DNA from: Rhodoferax ferrireducens T118
GTDB lineage: Bacteria > Pseudomonadota > Gammaproteobacteria > Burkholderiales > Burkholderiaceae_C
Length of the DNA: 64,000 nt
Assembly: GCF_000013605.1 (NCBI RefSeq)
Contig: NC_007908.1
Span: 372,001 to 436,000 of the forward strand
Reading direction: 5' to 3'
The translations under genes were made by a program, and so were the position numbers. A model generated the notes under the pieces. That model worked only from the letters and a program-made list of their open reading frames with translations. It ran no database searches and was not told the DNA's origin. Position 1 is the first letter of the stretch. Every line of letters begins with the position of its first letter. Shown here in pieces: positions 57,697 to 64,000 of this stretch.

Positions 57697-58122
57697 CTAC
57701 TTGGCCATTGGCATGTCAGCAGACTGCCGATCCATCATCATTTGCATCATCATCTGCATCATCTCCATGCGTTTGGCCATCATCTTGTGGTGCGCACCCA
57801 TGTCGCCAGTCATGCCCGGCATGCCTTTCATGTCGCCCATGCCAGCGCTGGACATGTCGCCCATCATGGCCATGCCGTCCTGCATGGCTTTCATGTGCTC
57901 GGCCATCAGCTTGCTGCGTTCTTGCGGCGTCTTGGCATTGATCATTCTGTCGTGCATGGCCTGCATGGTCTTCATCTGCGTGTCCATCCTGGCCATGTGG
58001 TCGGGGGTGGCCATGCTGCTGGCAGATGCGCCCATGGGCGTCGTCGGCGCTGTGTTGCAGGCCGCCAGCAAGACGGCGCTGGTGAGGACAGCGGCCAATG
58101 GGATAAATCGGAAATGGGTCAT
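57697..58122 (-). CDS. Methionine-rich lipoprotein
   Basis: A 141-aa protein with lipobox (AVLLAACNTAP) at ~22. The mature part is largely Met, His, Asp and Lys (MARMDTQMKTMQAMHDRMIN; KRMEMMQMMMQMMMDRQSAD), suited to bind Cu(I) or Ag(I) at the envelope. AGGAG precedes ATG 58122. It follows the small membrane protein gene by 76 bases and is probably co-transcribed. Confidence 0.8.
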   Translation of the reverse strand: MTHFRFIPLAAVLTSAVLLAACNTAPTTPMGASASSMATPDHMARMDTQMKTMQAMHDRMINAKTPQERSKLMAEHMKAMQDGMAMMGDMSSAGMGDMKGMPGMTGDMGAHHKMMAKRMEMMQMMMQMMMDRQSADMPMAK

Positions 58123-58198
58123 GACAGACTCCTGGTTAGGTTGATTGACACCGCGAATGGCGAGGGAGATTCGATACATAGGCAGTCCTGCAATGGCG

Positions 58199-58402
58199 TC
58201 ACTTGCCGCCCCGCCTGACGACCCATACCACAAGCGCGACAATGACGACAAGCAGCAGGATTGGCATCCCTATGCCACCGTAGCCACCCATCCACCCGGT
58301 GCCCCACGTGCCACCATTCATCATGTTGCCGTTCTGCGCCAACGTGACACCGGTGGTGAACAGGGCCAGTGCACCAACTGCCAAAGCAAGCAAGGTCTTC
58401 AT
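58199..58402 (-). CDS. Small exported/membrane protein (67 aa)
   Basis: Signal peptide (MKTLLALAVGALALFTTGVT), then a Gly/Met-rich stretch (NGNMMNGGTWGTGWMGGYGG) and a hydrophobic helix (ILLLVVIVALVVWVV) ending in RRGGK. AGGAGAAG precedes ATG 58402. Probably a small metal-related membrane protein; it is divergent from cusR with a CusR-type box between. Confidence 0.75.
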   Translation of the reverse strand: MKTLLALAVGALALFTTGVTLAQNGNMMNGGTWGTGWMGGYGGIGMPILLLVVIVALVVWVVRRGGK

Positions 58403-58531
58403 CAATCTTCTCCTGTAAAACATGGAGCGTTCAATCTAAGTTGGCATCCTGCAGATGTCTGTGCGGCAGCACACGCAACAGGGCGTCAACAAAGACGAGG
58501 GGGGTCTTCTCCAGCGCGTTTCACTTGTGGC

Positions 58532-58586
58532 AGTGTGCAAGCTCGTTCCCATCAGCGAGCTGACAGCCAGATTACATTCCTGTTAT
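58532..58586 (-). promoter_or_regulatory. CusR-type box between the small membrane protein gene and cusR
   Basis: On the minus strand: ATAACA, 4 nt, TGTAAT (58576-58571), 5 nt, TGTCAG, then 22 nt to CACACT (58537-58532). The 16-bp core ATTACATTCCTGTTAT differs in two bases from that at 53474-53489. It is 40 bases from the cusR start, so it could also allow autoregulation. Confidence 0.55.
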
Positions 58587-58625
58587 CTGACGCGCGCTGG
58601 CGCGCAGGCAGCGCAAAATGGCGAC

Positions 58626-59309
58626 ATGAAAATTCTCATCGTCGAAGACGAACCAAAAACGGGCGACTACCTCAAACAAGGTTTGGGCGAGGCTGGCTTT
58701 GTGGTGGATTTGCTGCGAGATGGCACCGACGGCCTGCATCACGCGCTCACAGAAGACTACGATCTGGCGATTCTCGATGTGATGCTGCCTGGCATGGACG
58801 GTTGGGCGGTTCTGGCCGGTATCCGCAAAGCGGGCAAGGACATGCCGGTGCTGTTTCTGAGCGCGCGCGACCATGTTGATGACCGCGTCAAGGGCCTGGA
58901 GCTGGGCGCGGACGACTACCTGGTCAAACCATTTGCCTTTTCTGAATTACTGGCCCGCGTGCGCACGCTCTTGCGCCGGGGCGGCAAAGGTTCGTCCACG
59001 GAGTTTTTGCGCGCTGCCGACCTGGAGCTTGACTTGCTGCGCCGCCGGGTCACCCGCGCCGGCAAACGCATTGATCTGACTTCCAAAGAATTTGCCCTGC
59101 TGGAGTTGTTGCTGCGCCGCCAGGACGAAGTGCTGCCTCGCTCACTGATCGCGTCCCAGGTGTGGGACATGAATTTCGATTCCGACACCAATGTGATCGA
59201 GGTTGCCATGCGACGCCTGCGCGCCAAGGTGGACGACAATTTTGAACCCAAACTGATTCGTACCGTGCGCGGCATGGGCTACGTGCTGGAGAGTCCCGCT
59301 TGCGCTTGA
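58626..59309 (+). CDS. cusR: Copper-responsive response regulator (CusR/CopR type, OmpR family)
   Basis: A 227-aa response regulator. Receiver domain: acidic pocket VEDEPKTGD, phospho-Asp in [14 protein letters not shown], Thr/Ser in [11 protein letters not shown], Lys in [15 protein letters not shown]-terminal winged helix: [20 protein letters not shown] and [16 protein letters not shown], as in CusR/CopR/IrlR. ATG 58626 begins the receiver. The sensor gene overlaps its end. Confidence 0.92.
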   Translation: MKILIVEDEPKTGDYLKQGLGEAGFVVDLLRDGTDGLHHALTEDYDLAILDVMLPGMDGWAVLAGIRKAGKDMPVLFLSARDHVDDRVKGLELGADDYLVKPFAFSELLARVRTLLRRGGKGSSTEFLRAADLELDLLRRRVTRAGKRIDLTSKEFALLELLLRRQDEVLPRSLIASQVWDMNFDSDTNVIEVAMRRLRAKVDDNFEPKLIRTVRGMGYVLESPACA

Positions 59310-60694
59310 TTGGCAGAACATCCATCACCCGACGTCTGGCGCTGCTGTTTGTGACCGCTTCGTCGGCGGTCTTGCTGGCGCTGGGCTTTGTCATCGCCAC
59401 CTCGGTGGAGAAACACTTCGAGCAACAGGACATGGAAGTTCTGAGCGGCAAGATGGAGTTGGCCCGCCATGCACTCAAGACATTCAAGTCGCAGGACGAC
59501 CTGGATCGCATTTCGCAATTGCTGGACAACTCGCTGGTGGGACACCATGGGCTTGAACTCATCGTCTTCGGCCCCAATCACGCGCTGCTTTACGCCACAC
59601 CAAACGCCAATTTCCCGTTCGACATGATGGCCGCCCGTGCGGCCCAGAGTCCGCATCGCCCCATGACCTGGCTACTGGGCGACCAGACTTATCGCGGTAT
59701 CGCTGCTGAATTGCCAACCGGCATCAGCGAACGCTCGCGGGTCGTCGTGGCGGTCGCCCTCGACATCGCCCATCATCAGGCATTCATGCGCTCTTTCCAG
59801 CAGACACTGTGGTTTTTTGTCGCCGGCGCTGCGCTTCTGACGGGCCTGCTGGGCTGGCTAATTGCCCGGCGCGGCCTGGCGCCACTGCGCGCCATGCGCG
59901 AACAGGCACAAGTGGTCACAGCCCAACAACTCAGTCATCGATTGCAGGTGGAGACCGTGCCGGTTGAGCTGGCCGAACTGGCACAGTCCTTGAACGATAT
60001 GCTGGCGCGGCTGGAGGATGCCTTCCATCGGATTTCCGATTTTTCTTCGGACATTGCGCACGAGTTGCGCACCCCGGTGAGCAACCTGATGACGCAAACC
60101 CAGGTTGTCTTGTCACGGGCACGCGACGCAGACGAGTACCGCAGCATTCTTGAATCCAACGCCGAGGAGTTTGAGCGCATGGCCCGCATGATCTCGGACA
60201 TGCTGCTGCTGGCCAAGGCCGACAACGGTCTGGTGGTGCCCAGCCGGGAAACACTCCATGTGGCCGCAGAGGTCTTGGCATTGTTTGACTATTACGATGC
60301 GGGGGCCGAAGAAAGGGGGCTGGGGCTCTCGGTCGAAGGCGATGGCGAGGTGAGCGCAGACCGGTTGATGTTGCGCCGCGCACTGGGCAACCTGCTGTCC
60401 AACGCAGTGCGGCATTCGACCGCCCACACCACGGTGCGCGTTCGTGTTCATACCGATCAGGACGCGGTCTCGATTGGCATGGAAAACACGGGCGACGGCA
60501 TTGCGCAAGAGCATCTGGAGCGTGTTTTCGACCGCTTCTTCCGGGTCGATCCCTCGCGACAGCGCAGCACTGAAGGCACCGGCCTGGGCCTGGCCATCAC
60601 CAAGTCAATCGTCGTCGCCCATGGCGGCACGATCACTGTCGCCTCCATCGGCAAAGTGACCACGTTCACGATCAGACTGCCGCGCGTACCCTGA
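59300..60694 (+). CDS. cusS: Copper sensor histidine kinase (CusS type)
   Basis: A 464-aa membrane sensor. Two hydrophobic segments flank a periplasmic domain (~35-160), then a HAMP region, the H box [20 protein letters not shown], and ATPase boxes ([23 protein letters not shown]). It starts at TTG 59300 inside the end of cusR, and no nearby ATG gives the first helix. Members of the heavy-metal sensor kinase family detect periplasmic Cu or Ag. Confidence 0.92.
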   Translation: MRLIGRTSITRRLALLFVTASSAVLLALGFVIATSVEKHFEQQDMEVLSGKMELARHALKTFKSQDDLDRISQLLDNSLVGHHGLELIVFGPNHALLYATPNANFPFDMMAARAAQSPHRPMTWLLGDQTYRGIAAELPTGISERSRVVVAVALDIAHHQAFMRSFQQTLWFFVAGAALLTGLLGWLIARRGLAPLRAMREQAQVVTAQQLSHRLQVETVPVELAELAQSLNDMLARLEDAFHRISDFSSDIAHELRTPVSNLMTQTQVVLSRARDADEYRSILESNAEEFERMARMISDMLLLAKADNGLVVPSRETLHVAAEVLALFDYYDAGAEERGLGLSVEGDGEVSADRLMLRRALGNLLSNAVRHSTAHTTVRVRVHTDQDAVSIGMENTGDGIAQEHLERVFDRFFRVDPSRQRSTEGTGLGLAITKSIVVAHGGTITVASIGKVTTFTIRLPRVP

Positions 60695-60712
60695 GACGAA
60701 TTGCTGACCAGT

Positions 60713-60758
60713 TTGTAATTTGCCGGTCATCTCCCTGTCGGGGTCCACTTTCTATAGT
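60713..60758 (+). promoter_or_regulatory. CusR-type promoter of the DUF4148 gene
   Basis: TTGTAATTTGCCGGTCAT (60713-60730), then 22 nt, then TATAGT (60753-60758). It differs from the copK box at only two of 18 positions and has the same spacing, so the DUF4148 gene is probably copper-induced. Confidence 0.6.
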
Positions 60759-60857
60759 TCACTCATATCGCGATGTGGCGATAGAAGGTGGACAAGACGG
60801 TACACGATGACGACCGACCTGCCCGGAGATGTTTAACAAGCTTTGAAAGGAATCATC

Positions 60858-61322
60858 ATGAAAACCAAATTTGCAGCCATCACCCTGGTCCTCGCCTCCG
60901 GCCTGATCGCTGGCACCCCGGCCCTCGCCGATGTCACTCGCGCACAAGTGAAAACCGAGTTGGCCGAAGCCATTCGCACCGGCGACATGCTGGCCCCCGG
61001 TAATCGTGGCTTGAAGCTGAATGAGTTGTACCCGAGTCGTTATCCCGCCAAACAGGTGCAGGCGAGCCTCACGCGTGAACAAGTGAAAGCCGAGCTGGCC
61101 CAAGCCATTCGCACCGGGGATATGCTTGCTAGTGGAGAGCAAAGCCGAAAGCTTAATGAGCTGTACCCGAGTCGTTATCCCGCCAAACAGGTACAGGCGA
61201 CCCTCAGTCGCGAACAGGTGAAAGCCGAGCTGGCTGAAGCCATTCGCACCGGTAACTTCATGATCTCGGACAATGGTCAAAAGTGCAACGAGGCACACCC
61301 CAGCATGCATCCGTCTGTGTGA
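60858..61322 (+). CDS. Exported DUF4148-type protein of three tandem repeats
   Basis: A 154-aa exported protein (signal peptide ending near ALA-DVT). The mature part is three repeats of ~44 aa, each starting with R-(A/E)-Q-V-K-(T/A)-E-L-A-(E/Q)-A-I-R-T-G and continuing KLNELYPSRYPAKQVQA in the first two; the third is degenerate (KCNEAHPSMHPSV). AAAGGAATC precedes ATG 60858. Function unknown; the promoter links it to copper. Confidence 0.85.
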   Translation: MKTKFAAITLVLASGLIAGTPALADVTRAQVKTELAEAIRTGDMLAPGNRGLKLNELYPSRYPAKQVQASLTREQVKAELAQAIRTGDMLASGEQSRKLNELYPSRYPAKQVQATLSREQVKAELAEAIRTGNFMISDNGQKCNEAHPSMHPSV

Positions 61323-61407
61323 ATTTGGATGGGTGCCACGCTGAACACGCGGCAATACGCCAGCTAAGCTATGCAGTCAACCGCGATGGCTTGTTGTGAC
61401 CAACCTG

Positions 61408-61432
61408 AAATCCCGCCCTGGTGGCGGGATTT
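61408..61432. terminator. Rho-independent terminator after the DUF4148 gene
   Basis: ATCCCGCC (61410-61417) pairs with GGCGGGAT (61423-61430) with flanking AAA/TTT. It lies downstream of the DUF4148 gene and just beyond the stop of the convergent membrane-protein gene, so it can serve both. Confidence 0.75.
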
Positions 61433-61433
61433 T

Positions 61434-61916
61434 CTACTTTAACGAGTGACTATCCATTAGTGTCGATGGTCCAACAGGCAATCGACGATATATCCACCAA
61501 AAAACAAAGCCTGGAACAAATAGCCACTGCGCGACAGGCGCCAAACCGATGCCCAATAGACGCGGCATCGCCGCAGAGTAGGCCCAACTTTGTGTGACCG
61601 TCGTGTTGTGCCATTCGCTGTAAACGGTATAGCCCAGGCCAAGCTGAATAGTGATCAACGCAATTGTCTTGAATCGACTGTCTGGCCACTCCTGCCTTCC
61701 CGCCATGAGCAAGGAAAAGACCAGACTACACACAGCAATCAGCACATCACCCGCCGTGCAATGCAGCAAGGCGAAAACAATATCGCGATGACTGCCCGTG
61801 GACCAGATCGTGTAAAGAGGCAACTGCAAAATTTCCCAGCCAAGATTGAGCAGCGTGACCAAAACCACGTAAGTCCTCAGCGTACCAAGCCATGCTGGCG
61901 AATTTATGGCAGACAT
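61434..61916 (-). CDS. Hypothetical four-helix membrane protein (160 aa)
   Basis: About four hydrophobic segments: TYVVLVTLLNLGWEILQLPL, DIVFALLHCTAGDVLIAVCS, TIALITIQLGLGYTVYSEWH, and LGIGLAPVAQWLFVPGFVFW. NLGWEILQLPLYTIW and YSEWHNT look like conserved cores of an uncharacterised family. No functional call possible. It ends against the terminator at 61408. Confidence 0.72.
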   Translation of the reverse strand: MSAINSPAWLGTLRTYVVLVTLLNLGWEILQLPLYTIWSTGSHRDIVFALLHCTAGDVLIAVCSLVFSLLMAGRQEWPDSRFKTIALITIQLGLGYTVYSEWHNTTVTQSWAYSAAMPRLLGIGLAPVAQWLFVPGFVFWWIYRRLPVGPSTLMDSHSLK

Positions 61917-62106
61917 TTCCAGTTCAGTCTTTGGCGATGTTGGCAGAGATTTTTCGCCCCTGTGATTGGTGTCAGAAAACAGGGTCTGTCATTCTATAAA
62001 TCCATCTTGCCCGATCCATGGATCTTCTCAGCCGTTTCATTATGCAATCCTCCGGCTGTGCGCCAGCGCACGGACGGCGGCAAGATGAGGCCGTAAATTG
62101 TTGACC

Positions 62107-62565
62107 ATGAAATATTTCTTCAGCTCGCGACGAACACGGTACACCGCTGCCGTGATGTTGTTCGTCTGGCTGATGTCATTGGGAATAGGTGTTGCGAATG
62201 CTTGTCTTGTGCAGCACAACCCTGCAAAGGACGAGTTTTTAGGCCACACCCGTTCCGGGTATATGTCCAAGGCGACTATCGAGCGCGAGCGGGCGTTGGA
62301 CAACTTTGCCAAGGCTCACGTTCAAGCTGGCGAGAACGACAAGTTGCCCGAAAAATTGGCGTGCCTGAATTTCTGCGCGGCAGAACAAGACACCCTGGTC
62401 AAGGACCACGCAGACACGCTTGTCGCCCAGGATATCGTCCCAGTGCTGTTTTTGACCTGGTTGCTGATGCCGGCGCTAGATCCAATCCCTCAGCCGGAGG
62501 CATTCGGTAGTCTGACCTGGTCGGAGCCCCCCGTCTCCATCCGCTATTTGCGGTTCACTATTTGA
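62107..62565 (+). CDS. Hypothetical exported protein with conserved cysteines (152 aa)
   Basis: The N terminus has a hydrophobic signal-like stretch (TAAVMLFVWLMSLGIGVANA). Cysteines are in NACLVQH and LACLNFCAAEQD; a second hydrophobic segment (IVPVLFLTWLLMPAL) lies near the end. Its place beside copper genes suggests a metal link, but I recognise no family. ATG 62107 chosen; TTG 62098 is in frame. The 190 bases upstream show no gene. Confidence 0.6.
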   Translation: MKYFFSSRRTRYTAAVMLFVWLMSLGIGVANACLVQHNPAKDEFLGHTRSGYMSKATIERERALDNFAKAHVQAGENDKLPEKLACLNFCAAEQDTLVKDHADTLVAQDIVPVLFLTWLLMPALDPIPQPEAFGSLTWSEPPVSIRYLRFTI

Positions 62566-62832
62566 CCCCCTCTTAAGCAGGCCCTCTGCTGCGCGGATTG
62601 ATCCGTTTGGCAGTGTGCCTGCATCTTCTTTCGGATGGCCGTTTTGGGCCACACCGGAACGCTTCTTTCTTGTTGCCTTAACTTTCGCAATTGGAGTTCA
62701 CCATGTCTCACCTTCGTCACGCCGCACTGGCCATCGCGCCCACGATGATCGATTGCATGGCACCGCCAGCTGCCCTGTGAAGAAGTCGACTGTGAATATT
62801 ACTATTTTGCGTAGAACTGTCAGGAGGATCGC

Positions 62833-64000
62833 ATGGCTGCACTGATCGACGTGAAGAAATGCAAGGTGTTGCGAGCAGCACCGCGGCTGATGCAAATCAT
62901 GCGCGTGTTCGCCCGGCACAAGTTTCTGGGAGCCCTGTTCGGCAGGGGACACTAGCCGACGCCGAAGGAGCTACGGGAAACCTTCGAGGAGCTCGGGCTG
63001 GTCTTTCTCAAATTCGGACAGGTGCTCGCGTTGCGGCGTGACCTGCTGCCGACGGCCTACATTGAAGAGTTGGAGTTGCTGCACGACCAGTTGCCGGCGA
63101 TGGATATTGACATGGTGCGCGCGACGGTCGAGGCCGAACTGGGCGCCCCGTTGACCAAGTTTTTCTCCGCGTTCGGAGAGACGCCGCTTGCCGCTGCCAC
63201 CATCGCCCAGGTGCATGTGGCGACGCTACTGAAGTGCTCATTCGCGCCGCGCTGGCAGATGTCCCCGATCTCTGGATACCGGATGTCATCGCTTCGTGCT
63301 CGGGAGAAACCGTGCTGACGATGGAGTACTCGCCCGGCGAACGGGTCGATCTCTACGCCAAGTCCCACCCGCAAGCGTTGCCGCGGGTAGTCAACACCCT
63401 GGTCAAGCTGATGCTGCATTCGATCTTCGAAGAGGGGCTGTTTCACGCCGACCCCCATCCCGGCAATGTCTTCGTTCTGCCGGACGGGCGGCTCTCCCTG
63501 CTCGACTTCGGGAATACCGGCGATCTTGACGAGCCGATGCGCGAGTCGCTGACACTTCTTCTCGAAGCCGTCGTCAAAGGCGACGCGCGGGCCGCCACCG
63601 AGGCTTATCTGGAAATGGCACCGGCGAGCGAAAAAGTCAATCATGTGGCGCTGCTGGTGGACATCAAGGCCGTGCTTTATGAAATCCGCAGGACCAATCT
63701 GGAGGATGTTTCAATCGGGAGTGCGTTCGAAGCACTGCTGCGTGCCGGTAGCCGCAACGGAGTCCACAAGCCCGGCGAGTTTGTCCTGCTGACGCGTGCG
63801 TTCGCCATCCTGGAGTCGATGATCGGCCTGCTCGCCCCGGGCTACAACCACATGGAATCGTTTCGCGAGGAGATCTCGCGCCTGACTGCGCAGCACTTCT
63901 CGCCGGAGCGGATAAAGGATAAGACCACGAAGCTGGCACGCGAAATGGAGCGCCTGGTCACCGAGGCACCTGGCGACACGCGACGCGTCCTGCGGCGCTT
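62833..64000 (+). pseudogene. Broken ABC1/UbiB-family kinase gene, runs off the window
   Basis: Starts ATG 62833 behind a strong AGGAGG. After about 40 codons an in-frame TAG occurs at 62953-62955. The same frame then continues with the UbiB KxGQ region (FLKFGQVLALRRDLLP) to AAATIAQVHVA at ~63220. There the conserved VAVKV segment with the ATP-binding Lys/Glu is missing, by my estimate about 65 residues. Reading resumes in another frame from about 63231 with HADPHPGNVF and LLDFGNTGDL, open to the window end. It has thus lost an essential part and cannot work as a kinase unless the sequence is wrong. Confidence 0.8.

Noticed and set aside
62703..62780. A 25-codon frame with a fair ribosome binding site before the ubiB remnant.
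   Set aside because: Too short and without recognisable sequence. It may be a gene remnant, but nothing supports a function. I see nothing else in 62566-62832.

Overview
The window looks like a chromosomal segment of a betaproteobacterium of the family Comamonadaceae, most like Rhodoferax or Polaromonas. The basis is uniformly high GC content, the style of the proteins (GlnE, MetX/MetW, DUF4148, CopK), and a degenerate intergenic repeat of a type I associate with this family. The genus is an inference; no 16S rRNA gene is present.

Layout. 1-5.6 kb: 3' part of glnE, then an anaerobic ribonucleotide reductase operon (nrdD, a separately encoded glycyl-radical domain, nrdG) behind an FNR-type site and two tandem NrdR-type boxes. 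5.6-11 kb: a branched-chain amino acid type binding protein, tRNA-Ala(CGC), and a class III aminotransferase/mmsA pair with a divergent LysR regulator. 11-20 kb: hypothetical proteins, an ArsB/CitM-like transporter, a glycine-zipper protein, an RND pump with its adaptor, a lipoprotein and a SagB-type nitroreductase. 20-27 kb: a tightly packed minus-strand operon (BON, CBS, acetyl-CoA synthetase-like, E1alpha, E1beta, E2, acyl carrier protein, VOC) with an FNR-type box upstream. 27-33.5 kb: a COG2187-like kinase, PRPP synthetase, cytochrome c, phosphoribosyltransferase, alpha/beta hydrolase, and the three-gene AmmeMemoRadiSam system, whose function is unknown. 33.6-45.7 kb: ordinary chromosomal genes (ArgP-like, TetR, Usp, hydrolase, M20 peptidase, old yellow enzyme, metXW, recQ, AraC plus EamA exporter).

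45.9-62 kb is a copper/silver resistance island. A minus-strand operon cusF-dsbB-dsbA-like-cusC-cusB-cusA faces copK. It is followed by copA (P1B ATPase), an isoprenylcysteine methyltransferase-like protein, DUF2933, Met-rich small proteins, cusRS, a three-repeat DUF4148 protein and two unrecognised small proteins. Four promoters in the island share one architecture: TGTAAT, 5 nt, a second half-site, then exactly 22 nt to a -10-like hexamer. This makes a CusR regulon likely. The window ends in a broken ubiB/ABC1-kinase gene with an in-frame stop and an internal deletion.

The most interesting items are the free-standing NrdD glycyl-radical domain, the FNR-linked operon that couples an acyl carrier protein to an E3-less 2-oxoacid dehydrogenase, the AmmeMemoRadiSam trio, and the shared copper promoter design with its disulfide-bond enzymes and CusB-CusF fusion.
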